The notes beneath the pieces are model-generated. The model was given only the letters and a program-made list of their open reading frames with translations. It was not told the origin of the DNA and did no database searches. This document shows, piece by piece, positions 18,159 through 26,437 of a DNA stretch of 64,000 nt; the stretch's first letter is position 1; each line of letters begins with the position of its first letter. This stretch comes from Vagococcus zengguangii (lineage in GTDB: Bacteria; Bacillota; Bacilli; Lactobacillales; Vagococcaceae). The position numbers were made by a program, and so were the translations under genes. Location: NCBI RefSeq assembly GCF_005145005.1, contig NZ_CP039712.1:1594501-1658500 (forward strand), given 5' to 3'.

Positions 18159-19296
18159 TCCATATTTGTGAACCTATAGCATCACTGTATGCTTCCGATA
18201 GTTGTTCAACAGGAATCGCCACAAAACCAGCACCTGCTCTACTATCTTTAATCATCGAAACATTTGCTCCAAAAACCTGTATTTGCCAATTCTTTTGATA
18301 AGGTAATTGACCAATCAACTGTGGGTAATGATGTTTATCTACTTCAATGGTCAACCACTGTTCCTCTCGGGCTTCAAGTGACAACGGCCAACCACAGGCT
18401 GCTCTAACCAATGCATCTGTTTGTGACAATGTACAAGCATATTCGGTAAAATAGCCATCTGATGTTGGAACACCTGAAATTGTATTAACATAGATAATTC
18501 CCATATCGTTGATGAACATCTCAATTGTCAAAACACCTTTAACACGAAGCGTTAAGGTTAAGATTTCAGCAATTCGGTATATTTCTTGTTCCAATTCCTC
18601 TAATAGATGAATTGGGCCTACCGAACCTTCTAATGATTTATGAATTTTAGCTTTTTCTGAAATTGGGAAAAAGACTGGTTTATCCACGCCATTATTAGCA
18701 ACCATCACGGATATTTCTTTTGTCTTAGGAATCAAGGACTCTACAATACAAGGACCATGTGCCATCATATCAGCACATTTACTAATATCTTCCATACCTT
18801 CAATAATAACAACATTCGGTTGATTAACTAATGGTTTGGCTGATTTGATAATACATGGATAACCCAAATATTCAACCGCATCATAAACATCAACCATCAC
18901 ATGTGCCACACGATACGGTGCAATATTGACATTACAATTCTCTAAAAACGCACGCTCTTCTATGCGATTTTTTGATAGCTCGACTAAAACTTTACCTTGT
19001 GGCAATATTGTTACTTCTGATAAAGCTAGTAAATCAGATAATTTAATTTGCTCATCGTCATAGAGAACCATATCCACTTTGTTAGCAAATTCAACTAGTT
19101 TCTTTGTGTCACTAACTGCTCCAATAATTTGCCAATCTGCTACATCAGAGGCTAAATTTTTAGGATTTTCATCAATAATTCCAATCCTCATCCCCATTTT
19201 CTTTGCGGACAAACAGATCATACGAGCAGTTTTTCCACCACCTATGATCCCAATCGTTTGACCTGGAATTAATAAGTTTGTCATACCTTCACCCAT
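18151..19296 (-). CDS. PurK-like ATP-grasp protein with altered signature
   Basis: A 381-residue ATP-grasp enzyme that resembles PurK (N5-carboxyaminoimidazole ribonucleotide synthase). The start is IGIIGGGKTARMICLSAKK, close to the PurK dinucleotide-like motif. The C-terminal end is CGWPLSLE. However, the PurK active-site signature of the form NEIAPRPHNSGH is replaced by VNTISGVPTSDGY. No purine genes are near. The gene lies 9 bp after a glucosaminidase gene and overlaps a GntR regulator. It may be a divergent PurK or an ATP-dependent ligase with another substrate. Starts at 19296 and 19284 are both possible. Confidence 0.75.
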   Translation of the reverse strand: MGEGMTNLLIPGQTIGIIGGGKTARMICLSAKKMGMRIGIIDENPKNLASDVADWQIIGAVSDTKKLVEFANKVDMVLYDDEQIKLSDLLALSEVTILPQGKVLVELSKNRIEERAFLENCNVNIAPYRVAHVMVDVYDAVEYLGYPCIIKSAKPLVNQPNVVIIEGMEDISKCADMMAHGPCIVESLIPKTKEISVMVANNGVDKPVFFPISEKAKIHKSLEGSVGPIHLLEELEQEIYRIAEILTLTLRVKGVLTIEMFINDMGIIYVNTISGVPTSDGYFTEYACTLSQTDALVRAACGWPLSLEAREEQWLTIEVDKHHYPQLIGQLPYQKNWQIQVFGANVSMIKDSRAGAGFVAIPVEQLSEAYSDAIGSQIWSD

Positions 19297-19305
19297 CTTC
19301 TATTT

Positions 19306-19941
19306 TTAAAAATTATTGTCGTACTTAGATAAATCATAAGTTTCAATCACATTAATTATTTTACTTGCATAATCCGGATCTGTCGCATAACCTGCTTGCT
19401 GTAAGGCTTGAGCTGCTTCAACATAATTTTTAGATGCTAATACTTGGTGATACAATTGTGTATTCCACGAAACCCCTTCATTAAATAAACGATTATGATC
19501 AATAATCGCCGCTTCAACTGTTGGATAGACTTTAAAGTACGCATTGACTGTCGCCCACTGATTATCGACAAACTCTTGTGTTGGGAATAATACTTTATCC
19601 TCATGTTCGCCTGCTTTAACACCAAACAAATTATTATAAGAAGCTAGTTCACTTCTTCCCCAATCCGACTCTAAAATCGCTTGTCCAAGAACGATGCTTG
19701 GTAATACACGATATTGCGAATAGTTACGCTGAGCAATGGGTGCGATTTCTTGAATAAATTCTTGCTTATGCTCTTGATCTAAGACGCCATAATTGACTGT
19801 GTTGGTAAGAATATTTTTTACAAACAACATACCTGTTCCGACCATTAAGATCATCACCAACCCTAACAGCATCACAACAAACGATAAAAAATAATTTTTC
19901 TTTCGTTTACGATTAATTCTTTTCTTTTTGTATTTTTTCAA
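19306..19941 (-). CDS. Membrane-anchored glucosaminidase (GH73)
   Basis: A 211-residue cell-wall hydrolase. A very basic N-terminus (KKYKKKRINRKRKKN) and one membrane helix (about residues 18-42) anchor it outside the cell. The GH73 domain (about residues 60-205) has the catalytic glutamate in LGQAILESDWGRSEL. The segment YNNLFGVKA is also typical. It would cleave N-acetylglucosaminyl bonds in peptidoglycan. It lacks wall-binding repeats, so it probably acts close to the membrane. Its start overlaps the carboxypeptidase gene by 29 bp. Confidence 0.9.
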   Translation of the reverse strand: MKKYKKKRINRKRKKNYFLSFVVMLLGLVMILMVGTGMLFVKNILTNTVNYGVLDQEHKQEFIQEIAPIAQRNYSQYRVLPSIVLGQAILESDWGRSELASYNNLFGVKAGEHEDKVLFPTQEFVDNQWATVNAYFKVYPTVEAAIIDHNRLFNEGVSWNTQLYHQVLASKNYVEAAQALQQAGYATDPDYASKIINVIETYDLSKYDNNF

Positions 19942-20743
19942 CTAATTCAACAAACTCCTCTAAAGTTAACTGATTTCCTGTTATATACTTAGCATTTTCC
20001 ACGCCAACATAGCGGATATGCCATGGTTCGTAATTGATATTGGTAATCTCTTCCTTACCTTTTGGAAAACGAATAATGAAACCAAATTCGGCACAATGTT
20101 CATCAATCCATTTACCAGCTGCAGTCTCAATAAATTCTGGGACCAATCCTTTACCAGCATCTAGCCATAGCTGATCAACTAAGTCGATAGCCAAACCGGT
20201 ATGATGTTCACTTTTACCAGGTTCAGCAACATAAACAGCCGTTTCTTCTTCAGCTTCTTGTTGACTCATACCTGCATTGATATTATCACTTATAGATTGC
20301 TCATAAACTTGTTCTTGATATGACACTGAGCGATAAGTCGAAACCACACGCAGACTTATGCCATCTGCTGCTGCAGCCTCTTTCATCTTTTGATATGGCG
20401 TGACTAAATCTGCATGTACTTGATAATTACTGTCTATAATCCCTGTTACAGCTGGTAATTGTTCATCACTGAATGCGTGAGAATCATTGACTAAAATTAA
20501 ATCATAACGAGATAAATCAACCTGTTCTAAAAACTTTTTATCAGTTGATGTCGTTTGCTCATTATCACTTGTAGTGTCTATTGACTGATTACTGGCCCCT
20601 TTGTTGTTACTTACTTCCTTAGTTTGTTCTTGTTTAACAGACACTGTCTTATTGTCATGTTCTTGACTCATCGCTTCTTTACGATTAATAATCAACATGA
20701 CAGCCATCAATAAGGCCAATGATACTAATATTTTCTTTGACAT
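19913..20743 (-). CDS. D-alanyl-D-alanine carboxypeptidase, VanY/M15B type
   Basis: A 276-residue wall enzyme that removes the last D-Ala from peptidoglycan stems. The signal anchor is residues 4-20, followed by a Ser/Thr/Glu-rich spacer to about residue 70. The M15B zinc site is SEHHTGLAIDL (His180, Asp187) and EPWHIRYVG (Glu239 catalytic, His242). RVVSTYRS is a family mark. No vancomycin-resistance genes are near, so this is a housekeeping trimming enzyme. It starts 6 bp after the preceding gene and overlaps the glucosaminidase gene. Confidence 0.92.
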   Translation of the reverse strand: MSKKILVSLALLMAVMLIINRKEAMSQEHDNKTVSVKQEQTKEVSNNKGASNQSIDTTSDNEQTTSTDKKFLEQVDLSRYDLILVNDSHAFSDEQLPAVTGIIDSNYQVHADLVTPYQKMKEAAAADGISLRVVSTYRSVSYQEQVYEQSISDNINAGMSQQEAEEETAVYVAEPGKSEHHTGLAIDLVDQLWLDAGKGLVPEFIETAAGKWIDEHCAEFGFIIRFPKGKEEITNINYEPWHIRYVGVENAKYITGNQLTLEEFVELVEKIQKEKN

Positions 20744-20749
20744 CTAATT

Positions 20750-21310
20750 TCAATCCTCTTGGTTTGTTTCCAAATAACTTTCTGTTAAGTTTTCATTTAC
20801 CCAATCAAGTAAATCAACTGGTGAACTTTCAATTTGTTGCTGAATAACTGCTGGTAAATGAAAAATTAGAATATCATCCATTCCCCAAATGCCATATTCA
20901 AGCGACACACGTATTTCAAAGCGACTACTTGGATTTTTCGGGTTTTTATCTCTAATTGAATGACTCTTTTGGGTAATTAATTCGATTTTTGCTTCATCGG
21001 TTTGCAACCACTTCTGAGCAATTAATGATTTTAGTCGCTTATATTCAGACACGACATAATTTCTTTTTTCCGGGAAAAGAGCAGCTTGCCTAATTAATTT
21101 TTGAATAAGCATCCACTCGTAATCAGAAAATAAATTTTTTATTTTTTGGTTATTTTCAGCGCTTAATGTCACCTCACCTATTTTCCAACCTTGCCACGTT
21201 TCGGGTTCAACCTGTAAATACTCTTCATAAAACAACTTTTCAGTAATGTATTGACTTTTTACACGATCGACAACAATTTGTACAAATGATTGATGCATCT
21301 CTTCCGCCAC
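20750..21310 (-). CDS. Protein of unknown function, 186 residues
   Basis: A soluble protein without signal peptide or membrane helix. It is rich in Glu, Lys and aromatic residues, with two long helical stretches (about residues 5-30 and 70-105). A final part has EIRVSLEYGIWGMDDILIF. The given start is a GTG at 21310; an ATG four codons on (21298), with AAGGTGG before it, is equally possible. It lies 19 bp after an ArAE membrane protein and 6 bp before the carboxypeptidase. I do not recognise the family. The context suggests a role in the envelope operon. Confidence 0.7.
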   Translation of the reverse strand: MAEEMHQSFVQIVVDRVKSQYITEKLFYEEYLQVEPETWQGWKIGEVTLSAENNQKIKNLFSDYEWMLIQKLIRQAALFPEKRNYVVSEYKRLKSLIAQKWLQTDEAKIELITQKSHSIRDKNPKNPSSRFEIRVSLEYGIWGMDDILIFHLPAVIQQQIESSPVDLLDWVNENLTESYLETNQED

Positions 21311-21329
21311 CTTTACATAAACATATTAC

Positions 21330-22271
21330 TTAAGATAAAAAGCTTTTTTTTATTTCTAAAAAATGCTCAAACTCTTGAAGAAAATGAAATAAACTCGCAC
21401 GATCCTCAAATTCTTGACGATTAATCGGTAGAGCCGTCTGACGATAGTAATAGTAGACTTTCTGTAACTTATCTAACAATAGTTTACCATCATTTGCTTC
21501 CGAAAACTCGCTAGCTGTTTCCTCTAAAATGTGCGCAATTTCTAATCCCTTGTTATCTACTCGTTCAATTTCTTGTAAAATAACTTCCATTCTCTCTAAC
21601 GATTGAATTTGTAGTTCACGCATCGAGAAATATGATTGAAAGTAACTTTCATCACTAAAAAAATGATTTTCTGTATGTGTTTTAGACCACTTCCTCGCAG
21701 CTGATAATTCGTCTTTAACAGCGACTATTTCAGCTTGTGCACTAGGAACTTGTTGCTTCATTAACTCAGTCGCCATTTTGTGTAAAATACGCTTAATGCC
21801 TTCATCAATATTTGCTTGTTTAGAGCGTAGTGTTTTTGATAAATCAGGCATATAAAGATTAGCTAATAATGCACACCCAACACCTAATATCATTAAAAAA
21901 TAGGCATTAAGGACGTTAGACACGGTCATTTCTTTATAAGTTATAAATTGTGAAATCAAAACTGAATTAACCGCAATGCCTTCATTTAATTTGAACTGAT
22001 TAGATAACGTAATGAACACAAGTAAAAACAAGCCAAAACTAAGAGCATTGTACCCCACTAAATGATAAACCACAAAAGCAATCACCAACGCTAAGGTTAA
22101 CGATAATAACCGTTCAAATCCAACTTTTAATGTAGAACGCTTGGTAGAAGTCAGGCTCAAAATCGCAATGATTCCCGCTGAAGCTGGATTTAGTAACCCT
22201 ATTTGTTGCGCAATAAAGATTGCAATAGGTGCACTTATTGCTGTTTTCACCGTTCGTAAACCTATTTTCAC
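21330..22271 (-). CDS. Aromatic acid exporter family (ArAE_1) membrane protein
   Basis: A 313-residue protein. The N-terminal half has about four to six membrane helices in the FUSC/ArAE_1 pattern (GLRTVKTAISAPIAIFIAQQ at the start). The C-terminal half (from about residue 150) is a long helical cytoplasmic domain of the ArAE_1_C type, rich in Glu and Gln. The family is linked to export of aromatic acids in other bacteria, but here the substrate is unknown. It is the first gene of the minus-strand operon and is divergent from a shorter paralogue at 22423. Confidence 0.85.
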   Translation of the reverse strand: MKIGLRTVKTAISAPIAIFIAQQIGLLNPASAGIIAILSLTSTKRSTLKVGFERLLSLTLALVIAFVVYHLVGYNALSFGLFLLVFITLSNQFKLNEGIAVNSVLISQFITYKEMTVSNVLNAYFLMILGVGCALLANLYMPDLSKTLRSKQANIDEGIKRILHKMATELMKQQVPSAQAEIVAVKDELSAARKWSKTHTENHFFSDESYFQSYFSMRELQIQSLERMEVILQEIERVDNKGLEIAHILEETASEFSEANDGKLLLDKLQKVYYYYRQTALPINRQEFEDRASLFHFLQEFEHFLEIKKSFLS

Positions 22272-22422
22272 ATTTTCACCTTCTTTTCTTTATCTTATCA
22301 CATTTTTTATAGCAAGCGATAATGCAACATAATATTAATTAATATTTAAAATCTAAAGCGCTTCATCAGATGATTTCTTTGTTATAATGTATTAATAAGG
22401 AAATAAGAAAGGGAGCGACACT

Positions 22423-23046
22423 ATGACAATCGGACAATTTCGTCTAGGCTATCGAACCCTAAAAACTGCGCTTTCGGTAGCTATCTGTATATTAATTTTT
22501 AGTTTTTTTGATAACCACACACCTGTTATTGCTTGTTTATCAGCAATTGTCGCATTACGTGAGGATATGAGCCAAACCTATTCGTTTGGTGGACTACGTG
22601 TACTAGGGACTATTATTGGTAGTCTTGCAGCCGTTCTCTATTATTTCATGCAACAACCTATTCAAAACAAAGACTTAGCAACCTTCATATTAATTCCAAT
22701 ATTCGTTGGACTGCTAATTATTGTTAGCGACGGGCTTAATTTGAATAAAGGAATCGTTGCAAGTGAAGCCACCTTTTTAATTATTATCTTTACTATTCCA
22801 CAAAGTCAGGCCTTACTTTATATTTTTGAGCGAACGTTTGATTCATTTATCGGTGTGTTTATCGCCTTAACAATTAATCGTTTAATTAAACCACCTGCTG
22901 ATGCAACTGAAGAAGAGGTAAATGAAGTCGTTGAGGAACTTGTGAACGAATCACCTGATCCTCAAACACGTATTAGCGAATTAGAACAGGAATTGGCTGA
23001 ATTACGAAAAAAAATTACCAACAAAACGACTGACAGCGACAAATAG
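22423..23046 (+). CDS. Aromatic acid exporter family protein, short form
   Basis: A 207-residue paralogue of the divergent gene at 21330-22271. It shares the N-terminal pattern (FRLGYRTLKTALSVAICILI) and the membrane half. Instead of the long C-terminal domain it has a short acidic tail, and residues about 180-200 (ISELEQELAELRKKI) look like a coiled coil. A good ribosome site (GGGAG) precedes the ATG, and TATAAT lies at 22383-22388. Its function is not known. The pair may form a mixed complex, which is inference. Confidence 0.82.
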   Translation: MTIGQFRLGYRTLKTALSVAICILIFSFFDNHTPVIACLSAIVALREDMSQTYSFGGLRVLGTIIGSLAAVLYYFMQQPIQNKDLATFILIPIFVGLLIIVSDGLNLNKGIVASEATFLIIIFTIPQSQALLYIFERTFDSFIGVFIALTINRLIKPPADATEEEVNEVVEELVNESPDPQTRISELEQELAELRKKITNKTTDSDK

Positions 23047-23138
23047 AATGAAAACGACCAATTAAACGACGAATCACTTTATCTCAGTCGCTATCTTGCG
23101 TATAATGAAAAAGGAATTCAATAGAAAGTAGTGACAAA

Positions 23139-23813
23139 ATGAGTAATAAAAAATCTAAAAACGCCTATAAGAAAACCAAATGGTATTCGTGGGGGGCAAT
23201 TATTGTTTTAATTTTAAGTTTTTTAGGCGTTAATGTCCCAGGTGTTATCACCGATTTTTTTGAGGTGAATAATGGAACAGCCAAACAAACAGAAGTGAGT
23301 AACCAAACCAGTAACGTTCCTAAAGAAAGTGGGAAATCTGAGTTCAACACTAAGGAATTGGAACAATCATCAAAAGGTTGGATTACGTACCAAGCCCTAG
23401 ATCATCTAAAACGTCCAACTGGCGCCGATGCGTTATTAACTAATGACATGATTGGGACCGGTTCAAAAGCCAACAAGGACATTAAACCACCGGGCTTCAT
23501 CTCAGGACTTTCACCTTATGGTCATTCACGCGGCCATTTAATCGGGAATCAATTTGGTGGTAGTGGGAATGAAAAAAAGAATCTGGTGACGATTTATCAA
23601 AATCCGGTTAATAGTCCCTATATGACAACCTATGAAGGAAAAATTCGCGATGTCTTGAATCGCGGTGGTATTGTGCGCTATCGTGTGACACCTTTGTATG
23701 ATGGTAACACGTTAATGCCAGCTGCCATTGAAATCCAAGCCAAAAGCATCCAAGGAAAAGCTTTAGACTTCAAAGTCGTGATTCCTAATCAAACCGAAGA
23801 AGGAGTCAAATAA
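23139..23813 (+). CDS. Membrane-anchored DNA/RNA non-specific endonuclease
   Basis: A 224-residue nuclease of the beta-beta-alpha metal (NUC1/EndA) family. A basic start and one membrane helix (about residues 17-37) anchor it, and a Ser/Thr/Lys spacer leads to the nuclease domain from about residue 80. The catalytic motif is HSRGHLIGNQFGG, with His133 as the base. The metal-binding asparagines are in YQNPVNSPYM. It resembles EndA, the surface DNA-entry nuclease of streptococci. The gene ends 3 bp before a 126-residue gene, probably in one transcript. Confidence 0.88.
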   Translation: MSNKKSKNAYKKTKWYSWGAIIVLILSFLGVNVPGVITDFFEVNNGTAKQTEVSNQTSNVPKESGKSEFNTKELEQSSKGWITYQALDHLKRPTGADALLTNDMIGTGSKANKDIKPPGFISGLSPYGHSRGHLIGNQFGGSGNEKKNLVTIYQNPVNSPYMTTYEGKIRDVLNRGGIVRYRVTPLYDGNTLMPAAIEIQAKSIQGKALDFKVVIPNQTEEGVK

Positions 23814-23816
23814 ACA

Positions 23817-24197
23817 ATGAATGAATGGCAAATTGATAGTTTAGCAAGTTTAGATGGTAGCGTCTCGGCCTTTAAGGACTTCGTCACTAGTCAAGCAATC
23901 TACGAAATTGACGGCTATTTTATTTTAGAGTATCCTCGGATTGAACGGTTGTTTCAACAATCCATTACCCAACTAGCAGATACTGCGCATATCACTCCTG
24001 ACTTTCTCATCGAGAATCAGGCAAGCGTCATTGCCATGACTATCGATGGTGACTTTATTATCGCTAATGATCAACATACTTGGGTGCTAGAACGTTCTCT
24101 TTATAAAGAAGATTGCGAATGTTTTACCTTGCCAATTAACTTATGGTGGCAGGCTTACTTTGATGGCGAAATCATATCCAGAATTTTAGCTTTATAA
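23817..24197 (+). CDS. Small protein of unknown function paired with nuclease
   Basis: A 126-residue soluble, acidic protein with several tryptophans. It starts 3 bp after the stop of the nuclease gene, with GAAGGAG upstream, so the two are surely co-translated. The central part (ASVIAMTIDGDFIIANDQHT) has a look seen in SUKH/SMI1-type proteins, but the match is weak. An inhibitor or immunity role is possible by analogy with B. subtilis NucA and its inhibitor. That is inference from position only. Confidence 0.7.
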   Translation: MNEWQIDSLASLDGSVSAFKDFVTSQAIYEIDGYFILEYPRIERLFQQSITQLADTAHITPDFLIENQASVIAMTIDGDFIIANDQHTWVLERSLYKEDCECFTLPINLWWQAYFDGEIISRILAL

Positions 24198-24201
24198 CAA
24201 C

Positions 24202-24235
24202 AAAAAGAGGTGGCCAAAGCGGCTCACCTCTTTTT
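24202..24235. terminator. Bidirectional terminator between nuclease operon and rpoE
   Basis: GAGGTGGCC pairs with GGC-T-CACCTC (24207-24230), with As before and Ts after. It serves the plus-strand nuclease operon and the minus-strand rpoE. Confidence 0.85.
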
Positions 24236-24260
24236 GTTAACAATTCTTACGAAAAGTTAA

Positions 24261-24875
24261 TTATAATTCTTCTTCATCTTCTTCGTCTTCATAGTCAAGA
24301 TCGCTGTCTAAATCATCTTCATCCACAATCGTTAACTCATCTTCAACGCCTTCTGGAATATCATCGTCATCCGAGATATCATCAGCGCCTAATTCTGATA
24401 AGTCTTTGTTGTATTCAGCGATTTCTTCATCTTCGTCTTCATCATCGATATAATCATCATCGTCATCGATTGTTAAGTCACTATCTTCTGGATCATCATC
24501 ATTGTAATCAATCGCATCTTCATCGCTATCGATAAAGGCATTAACGCGTTTACGTTTCTTACGTACTGGACGATCTTCGTCTTCATCATCTTGGAAGTTC
24601 GACACTTCTTCGTCGATAGAATCGATTGGATACCATGAACGTAAGCCCCAACGATTTTCTCCTAAAGAAATAAAACTACCATCAATGTTTAAATCTGTAT
24701 AAAACTGTGATAATTCTTCACGAATCATGCTATCAGATTTACCTAAATAATTTTGGATTTGGTTAACTAGATCTGAAAAATCAATAATATCTCCACGCTT
24801 TTCTAAAATCGCATGTGCTACTTCAATCATTGATAATTCTTCTCTATTGACACCTTCAAACGCTTTAATCTCCAA
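24261..24875 (-). CDS. rpoE: RNA polymerase delta subunit
   Basis: A 204-residue subunit of Gram-positive RNA polymerase. The N-terminal folded domain (about residues 1-90) has the RpoE winged-helix pattern ([20 protein letters not shown]). The C-terminal half is a very acidic, disordered tail of Asp and Glu, as in B. subtilis delta. It speeds up RNA release and polymerase recycling. The length is typical. It stands alone, and the DUF1934 gene upstream is on the same strand. Confidence 0.95.
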   Translation of the reverse strand: MEIKAFEGVNREELSMIEVAHAILEKRGDIIDFSDLVNQIQNYLGKSDSMIREELSQFYTDLNIDGSFISLGENRWGLRSWYPIDSIDEEVSNFQDDEDEDRPVRKKRKRVNAFIDSDEDAIDYNDDDPEDSDLTIDDDDDYIDDEDEDEEIAEYNKDLSELGADDISDDDDIPEGVEDELTIVDEDDLDSDLDYEDEEDEEEL

Positions 24876-24950
24876 ATCGTTACACGTCCTTTCAAAGTCT
24901 ACTGTTTATCATACAATATTTTGGTACTAAAAATCAATCATAAATCTCGA

Positions 24951-25397
24951 TTATGCTGTAAATTGTAGGCGTAAATGATAAACACCTAACTTATCCTGAC
25001 CCGCATGTAATTCATAGTCAATCTCGACATTGCCAGAAACGGGTTTATCTTTCAATGTCACACGCAAATTATTAGTGACTGTTCTAATCGGAATAATCCC
25101 GTAAGGCGTATGATAGTTAGCCTCAAATTCTTGCTGATAAGCAAATCTTAGGCGCATACGTTGATAATCAGCTCGAATTAAATGTACCGTGCCATCTGGT
25201 TCAATTTTAATGGTCACATTAATTGGTTCTGCTGTTGGTTCCTCAGAATTAATCGGTTCTTGGTAGCGAATATATAGATTATCCCCTACTTGGACAAATT
25301 GTCCTAACACATCAAAAAAGTGTTCGTCCATCTGCTCATTTTGATAAATTTCTGTTCTTAATTGAATGGAAATTGGCAAACCATTTCGTTCCGTCAT
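24951..25397 (-). CDS. DUF1934 (YwiB-like) beta-barrel protein
   Basis: A 148-residue protein of the DUF1934 family, recognised by its all-beta pattern and by the ends IQLRTEIYQNEQ and DYELHAGQDKLGVYHLRL. Members have a lipocalin-like barrel and unknown function. No signal peptide is present. Next to rpoE is a usual place for it in Firmicutes. It is divergent from lipL. Confidence 0.8.
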   Translation of the reverse strand: MTERNGLPISIQLRTEIYQNEQMDEHFFDVLGQFVQVGDNLYIRYQEPINSEEPTAEPINVTIKIEPDGTVHLIRADYQRMRLRFAYQQEFEANYHTPYGIIPIRTVTNNLRVTLKDKPVSGNVEIDYELHAGQDKLGVYHLRLQFTA

Positions 25398-25552
25398 TTT
25401 AACACCTGCTTATTCATTAATGTCTATAGTGTATCAAATTTTAAAGCGTTTGTCTTTTTTGGTCAATCTTTTATGAATGTTATTCGCCAAACCTTACTTT
25501 TTAGTTGTTTTCCTATATAATAGTAACTAGAGAAAACAAAGGAGCGTTTTGA

Positions 25553-26437
25553 ATGCTAAGCAATTATTATCAATTTTTATCAACTTTATTTCCACTTTGT
25601 TATGATCAAGTGGTGATTGCCTCTGAAAATCAATTCACCCCATTTGCTTATACCGATATGTTAACAAGTCAAATGACTAAAACAAGTCAGCCGGTGTTAC
25701 ATTTCTGGCAGTTAGAACAATCAGTGATTCTAGGTATGAAGGATTCGCGCGTTCCCCACTTTAAACCAGCCTTAACAGAATTAGCCTCACAAGGTTATCA
25801 TGTGATGTTAAGAAATTCAGGCGGACTTGGTATTGTCGCGGATAAAGGTATTTTGAATATTTCCTTTATTATTCCTAACCCTGAAATTGCCTCACTTAGT
25901 ATTTCAGATGCCTATCAATTAGTCATGAGTATCATTCAAACGGCTTTTAGTGATTTTCCACAAGTAGTTGAGGCAAAAGAAATTATCGATTCATATTGCC
26001 CTGGCGATTATGATTTAAGTATTCATAATCGTAAATTTGCAGGAATCGCCCAACGTCGTATTAAAGAAGGCATTAGTGTCATGATATACTTGAGTGTTAA
26101 CGGCAATCAAGCAAAGCGTGGCCAGTTAATGCGCCAGTTTTATACAACCGGTTTGGCAGAACAATTTGGGACAAATGGTTATCCACCCGTTAAGCCTGAA
26201 TCAATGGCTAATCTTGAAGAATTATTAGATACAACTTTAACCATTTCGGAAGTAAAAGAACGTGTCACTTCAGCTTACGCTAAACTCTTTACCACACCGC
26301 TTACTATCTTAACAGATGAAGCGTTAACTGGTAATATTGAAACGCAACAAGCACTTGCTAGACAAATCGAACGCATGAGTGATCGTAACGAAGTGATTAC
26401 GGATAGTTTAGGAGGTAGCAATGGAAATACCCTATAA
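25553..26437 (+). CDS. lipL: Lipoyl/octanoyl amidotransferase (LipL type)
   Basis: A 294-residue member of the lipoate ligase fold. The motifs are LRNSGGLGIVADKGILNIS and SYCPGDYDLSIHNRKFAGI, where the cysteine in SYCPG is the acyl-thioester residue of LipL. In Bacillus this enzyme moves octanoyl or lipoyl groups from GcvH to E2 proteins. It would serve the lipoyl domains of PdhC in this window. The downstream HD gene overlaps it by 17 bp. Confidence 0.85.
   Translation: MLSNYYQFLSTLFPLCYDQVVIASENQFTPFAYTDMLTSQMTKTSQPVLHFWQLEQSVILGMKDSRVPHFKPALTELASQGYHVMLRNSGGLGIVADKGILNISFIIPNPEIASLSISDAYQLVMSIIQTAFSDFPQVVEAKEIIDSYCPGDYDLSIHNRKFAGIAQRRIKEGISVMIYLSVNGNQAKRGQLMRQFYTTGLAEQFGTNGYPPVKPESMANLEELLDTTLTISEVKERVTSAYAKLFTTPLTILTDEALTGNIETQQALARQIERMSDRNEVITDSLGGSNGNTL

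Noticed and set aside
20750-21310. Assigning the 186-residue protein to a known family
   Set aside because: No motif is clear enough; naming a function would be a guess.
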